Shown: positions 42,103 to 51,240 of the stretch, one piece after another
Numbering within the stretch: the stretch's first letter is position 1
Layout: each line of letters opens with the position of its first letter
IMG/VR virus record: IMGVR_UViG_3300034407_003683
Coordinates: 1 to 64,000 of that record
Reading direction: 5' to 3' (one strand)
Length of the DNA stretch: 64,000 bases
Origin: a virus
The notes under the pieces: generated by a model
What the model was told of the DNA's origin: nothing
Databases searched by the model: none
The model's input: only the letters and a program-made list of their open reading frames with translations
Translations under genes and position numbers: made by a program

Positions 42103-42568
42103 CAACTGACAGCGCTTCAATTAAATTATGTGCTTTTCTTAATTTAGTTTTTGCTTCTTTGTCTTCAGAGTCTTTTACAAAATCTAATTCAAATAATTTA
42201 AGTTTAAACATAAAAAGTTTTTCTTTATCTCTTTTAGAATCAAATTTTTTAAAAATATATTCTGCCAATATTTCGTGCAATGCGCTATCAATATCATTAA
42301 TATCATAAATCATACCGCGTTCTTTAGCAACTCTGATTACTTGATTTTCATATGCTTCTACTTGATCACGAATATGCTTATAAGTTAATTCATGAAGTGT
42401 ATCAATGTCAATGTACTCGAGCAACTTTTGCCAATTAGGATCACCTTCTTCAGCATTAATGACTATTTCAATTGTCTCATCTGCATTTCCCCAATACGAA
42501 GTAACAATAGTTCTTTCATTATTTGAAAAGTGTGCAGTTAAAAATTCATATTTATTTGTATCAATCAT
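42080..42568 (-). CDS. Conserved phage hypothetical protein
   Basis: 162 residues, charged and mostly helical after residue 45. N-terminal part: YEFLTAHFSNNERTIVTSYW, VINAEEGDPNWQKLLEYIDI, then a long helical region (QVEAYENQVIRVAKERGMIY, ALHEILAEYIFKKFDSK). I do not recognise a function. It begins 2 bases after the stop of the 355-residue structural gene, so it is the last gene of that transcript. It converges with the plus-strand island with a 23-base overlap and no terminator in between. Confidence 0.65.
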   Translation of the reverse strand: MIDTNKYEFLTAHFSNNERTIVTSYWGNADETIEIVINAEEGDPNWQKLLEYIDIDTLHELTYKHIRDQVEAYENQVIRVAKERGMIYDINDIDSALHEILAEYIFKKFDSKRDKEKLFMFKLKLFELDFVKDSEDKEAKTKLRKAHNLIEALSVAIDLYKS

Positions 42569-42570
42569 CT

Positions 42571-43638
42571 CTATACGCCTGTCTTAAGATTATATGTACT
42601 TTGGATTACTGATGTTCCATCAGGGAATTCTTGTGCGCGATAATCGTCAGTATTAACATAACGCGTCTGATAGTTACCAGCACCGTTTAATTTGGTATCT
42701 GTAATTGCAGCACCAGCAGCAAAGTTACCAGTACCATTAATACTATAGTCTAAATTATTTGCCGCCCAATATCTAGCAGTATCTCTTAACCATGTTTCAA
42801 GTGTTGTCCAATCATATCTTCTCACACTGTTTGCTGTATCATGATATATCATATTATGTGGAAGTTCCATATGAATACCATTACCAAATAAGAGTTTATA
42901 TTCAACTGCTGTAAATGGTTGATCTAATGCTTCTGGAATTCCGCCGGCAGAATATGCTGCAGTATTTGCTCGAGTATCATTAAATACTGTACCAACATCA
43001 GTGTAACCGGCACCATCAAAATTTGTTGCACCTTGATATGCTATAGCAGTATTATTCCAGAAAACATATTGACCAGTCCATCCTAAAATGCCAGGATTAC
43101 CAGGATTAAGTGCCGGAACAATAAGACTATTAATCACATCACTCATAGACATATGCTGAATTACTGGTTTTGAAAATGAATAGTAATTCATTCGTAATGG
43201 TCTTGGAAAATTATAGTCAAGAGATAATCCAGTAGTTTTGGTTTGCTCTATTCTAGAATAATTTACAGTGACTGTAGATGGTTCGGCAGTCTCAGCTTCT
43301 GTAGGGAATCTTTCAACTCTAGTTAAGTATGCACCTGCCTGCAACCTTGTATCAGCCATTGTACCTAGGTTACCACCACTAGCTACATAACTTAGTATAA
43401 CACTAGGATTTGTAGAATAGATATTTCTTATCCATTGATGTACTCTAGCCAATTCCTGGCTAGTCATCTCGCGCAGACCATATGCTCCTGCACGATCTCT
43501 CATTCCATGGATTTTACCTATAGGTGTTCCGGCAGAATGTTCATCGGCCATGTTAGGGTTATATTCGACCTCATTACCTGTGATCTTACTTATACCCTTA
43601 TGCCAATCAACAATAAGTGGTCTTATCGGTCTAGTCAT
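42571..43638 (-). CDS. Virion structural protein, marine T4-like family
   Basis: 355 residues. The N-terminus (PIRPLIVDWHKGISKITGNE, EYNPNMADEHSAGTPIG) and middle (MTSQELARVHQWIRNIY, GGNLGTMADTRLQAGAYLTR) resemble structural proteins of marine T4-like phages whose exact place in the particle I cannot name. The C-terminal part is beta-rich (LKTGV end, HMELPHNMIYHD). There is no catalytic motif. It lies after DSA-rich fibre-like genes, so a distal tail or fibre location is likely. Short 9-base gap from the preceding gene. Confidence 0.7.
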   Translation of the reverse strand: MTRPIRPLIVDWHKGISKITGNEVEYNPNMADEHSAGTPIGKIHGMRDRAGAYGLREMTSQELARVHQWIRNIYSTNPSVILSYVASGGNLGTMADTRLQAGAYLTRVERFPTEAETAEPSTVTVNYSRIEQTKTTGLSLDYNFPRPLRMNYYSFSKPVIQHMSMSDVINSLIVPALNPGNPGILGWTGQYVFWNNTAIAYQGATNFDGAGYTDVGTVFNDTRANTAAYSAGGIPEALDQPFTAVEYKLLFGNGIHMELPHNMIYHDTANSVRRYDWTTLETWLRDTARYWAANNLDYSINGTGNFAAGAAITDTKLNGAGNYQTRYVNTDDYRAQEFPDGTSVIQSTYNLKTGV

Positions 43639-43647
43639 ATTAAATCC

Positions 43648-44259
43648 TTAAGGTATTGTTACATCACTGTCAGTAGAAAGTAGATAACCACCTAATATAA
43701 TTGTGCCTACAGAATCTTTAATTGAGAATGGAAAGACATAAGAGAATGATTGACTGTCAAATGTAAGTGAACTATCAATTGTGAGATTTTGAATTGTGAC
43801 ATTACCAAAATGAGCACTGTCTGCACTAATTTTGTTAAATTTAGCACTATCAAAATTTAGATATTCACCAGATAAATTTCTAATCCGAGCACTGTCAATG
43901 TCTGCGCTATCAAATCTTAAATGATGACCAGTTGCAATATTAAAATATCCACTATCAATATCTGCACTATCGGCATAAAGATAATTTACTCTCAGTCTAT
44001 TAATAACAGCACTATCTGCATATAATGTCTTAACACTAAAAGTACCACCGGAATCAAATAGTGCTTCTGTGATACTATCAACTAATTCATGAAGATAATT
44101 GAGTGCTGATACAAAGTTGGAATCATTTTTACCAAACCGCGATGAGTCAAATGCTGAATCTAAATTATCCAGATCCCCCATATAATCAGACAACTTATTA
44201 TTCTTTGCAACCCACGTGCCAATAGAATTAGATGTTTGAATTTGTATTTTACGTGCCAT
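43648..44259 (-). CDS. DSA-repeat fibre-like protein, short paralogue
   Basis: 203 residues. The N-terminus MARKIQIQTSNSIGTWVAKN, LSDYMGDLDNLDSAFDSSRF, DSNFVSALNYLHELVDSI aligns with the start of the upstream 393-residue gene (ISDYQEDLDDL, DNNFVSAANHLFKYLDLVD). The C-terminal two thirds are ladder-like repeats of about 20 residues with LYADSAVINRLRV, FDSADIDSARIRNL, FDSAKFNKISADSAHFGNV, probably a beta-solenoid. The repeated DSA turns match the DS-rich composition of other fibres here. Preceded by a TATAAATA octamer. Confidence 0.7.
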   Translation of the reverse strand: MARKIQIQTSNSIGTWVAKNNKLSDYMGDLDNLDSAFDSSRFGKNDSNFVSALNYLHELVDSITEALFDSGGTFSVKTLYADSAVINRLRVNYLYADSADIDSGYFNIATGHHLRFDSADIDSARIRNLSGEYLNFDSAKFNKISADSAHFGNVTIQNLTIDSSLTFDSQSFSYVFPFSIKDSVGTIILGGYLLSTDSDVTIP

Positions 44260-44281
44260 TTCTTATACCATCCATTGAAAC

Positions 44282-44289
44282 TATTTATA
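44282..44289 (-). promoter_or_regulatory. T4-type late promoter octamer
   Basis: TATAAATA on the minus strand, 22 bases before the ATG of the 203-residue DSA protein, next to the stop of the 393-residue paralogue. Confidence 0.65.
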
Positions 44290-45466
44290 ATCGCCCATCA
44301 CTATCATATTGACTAATTAGGTATGCACCAAATAGTCTAACAGGTTGGAAAGATACTGGATTTATTGAATCAGAATATATTGATAATAATGAAGTATATC
44401 TAAAGTGGTTATCTACTTCATTATCAGTACCTAGACTATCATGCCATACAACTCTACCACTATCAATTCTATATGGAAAAGCACTATCAAAACCAGAATC
44501 TGCAGAATCAAATATATATCCAAAGCTAATACTATCTGTAAATCTAGCATCAAAATCTAATGCAAACCCATCCAATTTTATGATACCAGGTGCGGCAGTA
44601 ATTGCTTGACCCCATGGTTGATCACTCAGATAAAATGACGAATCTTGTCTAAAATTAGGATCATTTGATGAATCAAAATAATAACTAGAATCTGTAGCTA
44701 ATTTAAATATTCCAAATTTTGCGCTGTCATATCTCAGAGATGATGAATCATTAGTGTAACCAGAATCCCATGGTCCTCTCTTACGGAATGGAAATGGGAA
44801 ATTATTTCCCGGACCCGACAGATTAACTATATTTGCACTATCTAGGAATAATCCAAATTTTGGATTACTGTCAAACCTAATTGCCCAATTTCCAATTGAA
44901 TCACCAGAATCTAATGAATCACCAGGATTATAGAAAGAATATAATTCACTATCTGTATAGTGCCATTCACCAACTCTTAAATAACCACCAGTAAAGTTAT
45001 TAAGATAAGCACTATCAATTGTCACATTTAATCTATGAGGAAGTGGTCTATTGAATTGTGTATATGGTGGTAAGACCCAAGCACCAAATGAATCATGATA
45101 TCCAAAACTACTATCCAAAGAATCTCTGAGAACAATAGAACTATCAATAATTGTAGACAATTTATCAACTTTAAGTCTACGAATAACGGCACTATCAGAT
45201 ACTAATGTTTTATTAAATCTTAGTGGTATATCACTATCGTTGCTGTCACCACCAAAGAGAACATTATCAACAAGATCTAAATATTTGAATAAATGATTTG
45301 CTGCACTTACAAAATTATTATCTGTATTTGCTGCTGCAAACCCAGGGAGATAATCGGCAGTTTTAGCAAGATCATCTAGATCTTCTTGGTAGTCACTTAT
45401 ATCATTAAGCCCACCAATAAAATCTGTGAGAGTATCATTACTATCAAATAAAGATTTACGCGCCAT
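44285..45466 (-). CDS. DSA-repeat fibre-like protein, long paralogue
   Basis: 393 residues. N-terminus MARKSLFDSNDTLTDFIGGL, ISDYQEDLDDLAKTADYLPG, DNNFVSAANHLFKYLDLVD, followed by repeated DS-containing strands (VSDSAVIRRLKVDKL, DSAYLNNFTGGYLRVG, LFLDSANIVNLSG, YDSAKFGIFKL). It is a longer relative of the next gene, most probably by tandem duplication. Very rich in Asp, Ser, Phe and Tyr, with no Cys-based or enzyme motif. Overlaps the 70-residue coiled-coil gene by 11 bases. Likely a tail-fibre or baseplate-edge protein. Confidence 0.7.
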   Translation of the reverse strand: MARKSLFDSNDTLTDFIGGLNDISDYQEDLDDLAKTADYLPGFAAANTDNNFVSAANHLFKYLDLVDNVLFGGDSNDSDIPLRFNKTLVSDSAVIRRLKVDKLSTIIDSSIVLRDSLDSSFGYHDSFGAWVLPPYTQFNRPLPHRLNVTIDSAYLNNFTGGYLRVGEWHYTDSELYSFYNPGDSLDSGDSIGNWAIRFDSNPKFGLFLDSANIVNLSGPGNNFPFPFRKRGPWDSGYTNDSSSLRYDSAKFGIFKLATDSSYYFDSSNDPNFRQDSSFYLSDQPWGQAITAAPGIIKLDGFALDFDARFTDSISFGYIFDSADSGFDSAFPYRIDSGRVVWHDSLGTDNEVDNHFRYTSLLSIYSDSINPVSFQPVRLFGAYLISQYDSDGRL

Positions 45467-45668
45467 TTAATTTATCCACAATCTGATTAAGCAAGATTTT
45501 TATATCATTAACATCATTTTTAAGTGTGTTAATTTCTTCTTTTTCTTTTTTTAACCTAGCTTTTCTTTCCTTGGCAGACTCAATAGCTGTCTTATCTGTA
45601 TTTAATATAGCATATGATTCAGCATCTCTAATTAAATTTTGTTCATCTAGAACTCTAAAATAACTCAT
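45456..45668 (-). CDS. Small coiled-coil protein
   Basis: 70 residues. FRVLDEQNLIRDAESYAILN, then a charged helix AKERKARLKKEKEEINTLKN ending in DIKILLNQIVDKLNG, a good heptad pattern for a trimeric or parallel coiled coil. Similar small genes occur beside the baseplate-periphery genes of marine T4-like phages, perhaps linking fibres. It shares one base with the 523-residue gene upstream and overlaps the next by 11 bases. Confidence 0.6.
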   Translation of the reverse strand: MSYFRVLDEQNLIRDAESYAILNTDKTAIESAKERKARLKKEKEEINTLKNDVNDIKILLNQIVDKLNGA

Positions 45669-47239
45669 TATACACTCAGTGCAATTACTCTTAAATCTTT
45701 AATAATTGGTCCTCGGGCGCGGCTAATAGATCTCATAACAATCTTTAACTGGAATGTGGTAAATTCCGGTAATGCTCCACCATCACCACCTGCAAGATAT
45801 TGATATTCTCTGAATATATATGGATTTTCATCAGAAGGATTATTACTAGTTGTTGTAAGAGCAGTCCAATTAGTTGTTCTAATATCTCCATCTGCAGCTG
45901 CCGTTCTATAGTATACTAAGAAATCAGCAACCGGGGCTTTATTTGCAGCTAAAATAATTTTAAGACCAACTGCAGGTTCTTTAAGAGTTATAGTTTTTGT
46001 AATATGTTTTGATGCAGATGATCCACCAGTAGGTTGTGTTTCATCAACATAATTTAGTGGAACATTAAATCCAGAAGTTGCGGCAGAATCTTGTTTATCA
46101 ATAATTCTATCAATAAGTGTTATGGATGCTCTCTGCATATCCAACATTGGTGATACAATATTAGAACCAGTAGAAAAATCAATATGATGTTCTAAAGATT
46201 TCACATTTGCACCTAATTCAGTTGTTTCAATATCATCATTTGCAACAACATAGGCTTTGCTTTTATAAACGGTATTTAAAATTTGAGCCTGCTGCACTGT
46301 ATTTTCTTTTGAATATGCAGTTTCCGAGCCAGCAAATGATTTACCGCCAGTACCTAATATCCCCGCTGAATAACTAGTATTTTCTGGAATCAGCAATTGT
46401 ACATTAGAATAATATGTTGACCATGGAATATTTTTGGTTACATTAACTGTATTACCACCACCAATAGCATTTGATGTTGCAGTACCGCCGGCAGTAATTT
46501 CATACCCAGTCCAATCAACTGCTGTAATTGTTTTTGCAGTACCCATGATATCAGTAGTTGCCAAACCGCCAATTGTTGATGCTGAATCCAATCCTCTAAT
46601 TGTGACTGGATCATTTACGATAAACCCATGTCCAACATCAGCAATTCTTACAGTTGCACTAGAGGCAAATGTTTGTACTGGATCCAATCCCAACAACTTT
46701 TTAGGAAGTGAGGCATTCTTAAGTACTGCAGTACCGGTAGTGGCTGTAAAATTAGCTCTATGTATAACAAAAGCCATATCTTGATCTTGGGCAGCGGTAA
46801 ATGTTCCACCATTTGCTGAATAGAAAAGTGTACCCAATGCTGGGTTTCTGGCAATTCTTCCTGCAGTAGTACCTACTTCAAATTCATCAATTTGTGCAAT
46901 AAAAATTTCTGCATTAGGCGATGATGAGATAACTACAATTGCATAATCAGTTAAACCTTTTAGATAAAGGGGTTCCTCAAAAGCAAATGTTGTTGTAAGT
47001 GATGCATCAGAACTACCATTAATATTACCACCATTGACGTATACAATTGATTGTGGTACTATTTCAGTTGTTGATGGAACTCCATTTACCATTGGTCTAA
47101 TTTGTAAACAAACTGGATCAGCCCCTGCAGTTTTAAAATATAATTCTATCTTAGTAAGATAAACTCCAGTTGGTTCATCTACAAAAAAAGATTGTGCAAT
47201 AGGATTTCTACTAATTTGATAACCGAGCGAGGTCGCCAT
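45668..47239 (-). CDS. Virion structural protein, baseplate periphery
   Basis: 523 residues. The N-terminus SRNPIAQSFFVDEPTGVYLT, KIELYFKTAGADPVCLQIRP, MVNGVPS is a signature of a large marine T4-like structural family. Many beta strands, and the C-terminus GGALPEFTTFQLKIVMRSIS, IIKDLRVIAL is conserved as well. By position (after gp8 and the DUF4815 gene) it replaces the gp9-gp10 region of T4 and may connect fibres to the base plate. No enzyme motif. It starts one base before the stop of the 1329-residue gene. Confidence 0.75.
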   Translation of the reverse strand: MATSLGYQISRNPIAQSFFVDEPTGVYLTKIELYFKTAGADPVCLQIRPMVNGVPSTTEIVPQSIVYVNGGNINGSSDASLTTTFAFEEPLYLKGLTDYAIVVISSSPNAEIFIAQIDEFEVGTTAGRIARNPALGTLFYSANGGTFTAAQDQDMAFVIHRANFTATTGTAVLKNASLPKKLLGLDPVQTFASSATVRIADVGHGFIVNDPVTIRGLDSASTIGGLATTDIMGTAKTITAVDWTGYEITAGGTATSNAIGGGNTVNVTKNIPWSTYYSNVQLLIPENTSYSAGILGTGGKSFAGSETAYSKENTVQQAQILNTVYKSKAYVVANDDIETTELGANVKSLEHHIDFSTGSNIVSPMLDMQRASITLIDRIIDKQDSAATSGFNVPLNYVDETQPTGGSSASKHITKTITLKEPAVGLKIILAANKAPVADFLVYYRTAAADGDIRTTNWTALTTTSNNPSDENPYIFREYQYLAGGDGGALPEFTTFQLKIVMRSISRARGPIIKDLRVIALSV

Positions 47240-50200
47240 TTACTTATCTCTTTCCATATAATTAGCAATTCTACCAATTAATCTATACAAAGGCCTTACC
47301 GTTTTACCCGAAATAGCCTGTACTATTTTTTGTTTAGTATTAAGTGGTTTATTTTCAACAAGGTCTCTGTAATATTCTGTGAGGAATACACCACCTTTAG
47401 CCATAAATTGATGTTTTTTCACTTTATTTGCAATCCATGGTCCAATAATGTCATAACCTTTCATCATCATAGGATCATTTCTTCTCATCATGATGCCATA
47501 TTTCTTTGTAATTCTAAATAGGTTATCATCAATTAAGCCTAATCCAAATGTTGCGGTACAAATATGAGTACCACCACCGCCGCCGCCACCGCCGTCGTCA
47601 CCGCCGTCATCATCTCCATCACCATAACCGCCCACACCACTGCCAACGCCTCCATAACCGCCAACATCATCCGCGCTCTGGAAAAGGCTACCGCCACCAC
47701 CACCATCTTCGTAGCCGCCACCACCACTAGAACGTCTGTTTTCAACATTTATTCTGTGTTCAACATTTAGAACTCTGGTAGATTTAATAGTTTGATCAAC
47801 AGTATCCAGCCAACCGGTCGCGGAATATAGTGCCCTAGCAATTGTACCTGAAGCATTTTCTCTATTTGAACTAATATCTAAGATTTTAAATTCAGTAACA
47901 CCAGTTCTAAATCTAAGGGCATTTGTATTAGGAATAAAGAATGATCCTTCAACAGCACCATTAATATCTGTTGTTAGTACAGAAGATCCATCCGGATGTT
48001 GTGTAGCATTATTCTGTGTATTACCATAATCAATCGGATCATTTGAAATGCGAGTAAAAGTTTCTTCTCTTACCCAAGCATCAACACGTATTCCATCAAA
48101 ATATGCCCAAACCTTTGAATTAGGTCTTAGTCCTTGAGCCTTAAAGTATACCTTCCTTGATCTCATGAAAGGAATGAGAGCGATATTAAGTACTCTTTGA
48201 TCAACAACTTCAAGTAATGTTTCTTCCGAAACAACTTTATTTACATTGGAGATAATTTGTGAAGATGTGGTATCGGTCTTTGTGTTTGTTGAGTGTCCAA
48301 CATTTAGATTATCAATGCCGATGCCACCCCAGTTCCACTGCCAGTTATTCCAAAGATAAGCTTGTGTAGTATCTAGTTTTGTACCACCACTAATTGTTTT
48401 CTTGGCCCTTACATTTATTTCTCTCCATTCATCAGATGATGGTGAAATATCAATGTCACCATGATATATTACTGTTTCAAATGGATTAATAACTGTTGAT
48501 CTAGAAGCTTGATTCTGAGTAATAAATGGTACTTCAGTATATTTAAGATAGATATTATCACCCTTCTTAATTACATTAGTTGATTCTGCAGAATCATAAA
48601 CTAGTCTAATATTATCTTCATTAAACCTAGCAGCAAGATAATTTAATTTAGGATCAATTGCTGCTCTATAATCATTTTCTCTAATTGCAGAAAATATTTG
48701 TGTAGAGAAATTGTCAACAAAGAATCCAGATTTTGTTCTATCATTACCTGCAGAATCAAACACTTGTAGATTCTTTGTATCCATTTCTAAAAGACTTAAC
48801 GCAGTAACATCTTCTAGATTATCAACTCTTCTTTCCAACTCTGCAATATCACGCATAGTATACCTACGATGATCAATTCTTTCCATATTTAAATCAGAAT
48901 CATTAATCGTATTTGCATTAAATGTGATATTAAACAAAGGTAAGTTTTTAGGTGGAACTATAGGTCTTTGTGGATTAAGACTAGGTGTACCTTTACGAAG
49001 TATAATATCACCTTCAGTATTAATTGTTAAGATTGCACTCTGTGGTTGATAATAGTTAATATCAGCAGTAACTGTATCATTTACTTGTGGTAATTCATTA
49101 ATTCTTGCACCTAAACCTGTAGATGCAAAGTTACCCGCGGAATCAACTACTGATCTAAAATCTAGTACATTTCTAAGAGAAATAGTTCTACCAGTATTTA
49201 ATGTATGTGCCGGAATATCTCTATAATCAACTTGACCGGTGTAAGAGTTAATAGCAAAGAAATCACCATTCACACCATGGTTAAAATGCTTATACCTTAC
49301 AAAGATAGGACCAGATGGAGCTGAATATCCTGGCTTAAGTAACAACTGGCCTTTGCCATAATAATTATCTCTTTGACCATTATCCAAGTTAAATCTGTTA
49401 CTTACATCAGTACCATTAGAATCAACGGTTGTAACTCTTATAACTTTAAAAATATCAGGTTTATCAAATTGAAAATTACCATTACCATCAACTGCTCGGG
49501 TAAGTGTTGTTTCATTAAGTGTTTTATTTCTAATGACGCCGACAGATTTATTAACATAAGCCAAAATTTCTACAGTAGCACTTATAGGTAAGCCTGTTAA
49601 GTTTGCAGCAGTAGATCCTGCACCACTATTACCCACACTAGTAAGAATAATATCATCATTGGTTTCTGCATATATCCAATCATTCACGTTTGCAAATGTC
49701 TCACCAGTGGCTGTAAGTGAAATGGATGCTGCACCAGAACCATTTGTAGTAACTTGGAATCTTCGCTGTACTGTCAGAGAAATATCATCTAAAGCCTGAG
49801 GTCTAACTCTAGGTAATGAAAACAAACTTCTATTTTTGTTAACATCTTTTAATTCAGCTTTACTCAATGGCCGATATAGATTAAAATAGCTACTAGATGA
49901 ACTACCGATACTTATTGCATTTCTAAAATTCTGTCCGGCATTCATTTGAACATCAAACAAATAATAACGATAATAATTACCGGTATCTTCGGTTACAGCC
50001 CTAACTCTACAAGTACCAATAGTAGATCCACCATGTGCAGCTGCAGTCCGAATATTTAGTGGTTCAAATGTATTAATATTTGGAAGACCAGCAGTATTAT
50101 TAGCAACACCGGCATCAACCAAAACATAGTTACCATAATCAGCCGCAATTACCTCATTACTAATAGTGGAAGTAGTTGCAGGTTTTGTAATTCTTTGTTT

Positions 50201-51229
50201 TAATGGTGCGTGTAATATTGCTCTGTAACCATCAACAACTGCAACACCATCACTGATTTTCATAATCAAATTATCTACATCTGAATCTTCTTCAAATGTA
50301 AGTTTAAATGGCTTTACCAGATAATCGCCAGAATTTTCTTTAATGCGCGTTGCGATAACATTGTTAATAACATTGAATGAATTATTTTCATCAACCGTAC
50401 GAGCAACAACTCCATCTTTCAATGTAACAACAGGAATAAAATTATCTGTTGATGTAATCTTTGATTGTATAGTTAACTGTAAAGTAATTCTAAGTCTATC
50501 GGCACCAGGTGATGAAATATTTGGTGTAGCGCCTTGATTATCATATAGCCCTGTGTCATCATCTACAGTAACAATATCTTCAACAATTTTATATCCAACA
50601 ACATCTGATGCAGTATCAGAATATCTACTTACAATTGTTGATTGTGCCTCAGTAAATACAAAGAAACCTTTGGCAAAGTATATACCTTGTGAGATAGAAA
50701 ATCGTGTGCCGCGGCCGACTGCAGGGTTAACAGCTGTATTTGTTGTCTGTACCTTAAGTGTTACAGCACCATTTGTAATTGTTTCACCCGGAGTGAATTT
50801 AACAGACGAAGCTCCAGCAACACCAGCCGGAGCATTTGTATATGCAACATAAATGGTCGTTGGATTGGCAGCGCCATCGGCAGCAGCTACTTCAATAATT
50901 CTTGCAGTTACACCAGAAGTATTACCTGTAAAAATAGTACCAATAATTGTAGTTGGATCTGACGGAGGTGCATAGCTAGAAATATCTAATTTTGCAAATT
51001 CATATGCATTATTAAGAATTGACTCACCAGGTTTTACAACTCCACCTTCCTTAAATAGGTTGGTTCCAACATGTCTAATTTGATTCTGCAGAATGGTTTG
51101 CATCTGTGTAAGTTCACGTGCTTGCAAAGGTCTGCCACTATTAAATAGGATTCTGTAGTAGCCATCACTGTCTACAAAATCATCCTTGTAAGTGTTACTT
51201 AAAACTCTTGAATTTAGTGTGCTAGCCAT
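47240..51229 (-). CDS. Large DUF4815-type baseplate/tail structural protein
   Basis: 1329 residues. The N-terminus SRVLSNTYKDDFVDSDGYYR, ILFNSGRPLQARELTQMQTI, LQNQIRHVGTNLFKEGGVVK is the DUF4815 signature found in phage virion proteins. The middle is long and beta-rich with a helical piece (RDIAELERRVDNLEDVTALS). A glycine tract (minus strand of about 47564-47730) separates it from a basic C-terminal domain of about 100 residues beginning HICTATFGLGLIDDNLFRI. That C-terminal domain is conserved-looking but of unknown fold. Probable wedge-to-fibre connector. Confidence 0.8.
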   Translation of the reverse strand: MASTLNSRVLSNTYKDDFVDSDGYYRILFNSGRPLQARELTQMQTILQNQIRHVGTNLFKEGGVVKPGESILNNAYEFAKLDISSYAPPSDPTTIIGTIFTGNTSGVTARIIEVAAADGAANPTTIYVAYTNAPAGVAGASSVKFTPGETITNGAVTLKVQTTNTAVNPAVGRGTRFSISQGIYFAKGFFVFTEAQSTIVSRYSDTASDVVGYKIVEDIVTVDDDTGLYDNQGATPNISSPGADRLRITLQLTIQSKITSTDNFIPVVTLKDGVVARTVDENNSFNVINNVIATRIKENSGDYLVKPFKLTFEEDSDVDNLIMKISDGVAVVDGYRAILHAPLKQRITKPATTSTISNEVIAADYGNYVLVDAGVANNTAGLPNINTFEPLNIRTAAAHGGSTIGTCRVRAVTEDTGNYYRYYLFDVQMNAGQNFRNAISIGSSSSSYFNLYRPLSKAELKDVNKNRSLFSLPRVRPQALDDISLTVQRRFQVTTNGSGAASISLTATGETFANVNDWIYAETNDDIILTSVGNSGAGSTAANLTGLPISATVEILAYVNKSVGVIRNKTLNETTLTRAVDGNGNFQFDKPDIFKVIRVTTVDSNGTDVSNRFNLDNGQRDNYYGKGQLLLKPGYSAPSGPIFVRYKHFNHGVNGDFFAINSYTGQVDYRDIPAHTLNTGRTISLRNVLDFRSVVDSAGNFASTGLGARINELPQVNDTVTADINYYQPQSAILTINTEGDIILRKGTPSLNPQRPIVPPKNLPLFNITFNANTINDSDLNMERIDHRRYTMRDIAELERRVDNLEDVTALSLLEMDTKNLQVFDSAGNDRTKSGFFVDNFSTQIFSAIRENDYRAAIDPKLNYLAARFNEDNIRLVYDSAESTNVIKKGDNIYLKYTEVPFITQNQASRSTVINPFETVIYHGDIDISPSSDEWREINVRAKKTISGGTKLDTTQAYLWNNWQWNWGGIGIDNLNVGHSTNTKTDTTSSQIISNVNKVVSEETLLEVVDQRVLNIALIPFMRSRKVYFKAQGLRPNSKVWAYFDGIRVDAWVREETFTRISNDPIDYGNTQNNATQHPDGSSVLTTDINGAVEGSFFIPNTNALRFRTGVTEFKILDISSNRENASGTIARALYSATGWLDTVDQTIKSTRVLNVEHRINVENRRSSGGGGYEDGGGGGSLFQSADDVGGYGGVGSGVGGYGDGDDDGGDDGGGGGGGGTHICTATFGLGLIDDNLFRITKKYGIMMRRNDPMMMKGYDIIGPWIANKVKKHQFMAKGGVFLTEYYRDLVENKPLNTKQKIVQAISGKTVRPLYRLIGRIANYMERDK

Positions 51230-51240
51230 TCTCTATACCT

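Noticed and set aside
47564-47730. CCG/CCA-rich microsatellite
   Set aside because: It encodes the in-frame glycine tract of the DUF4815 protein, so it is coding low complexity rather than a separate element.
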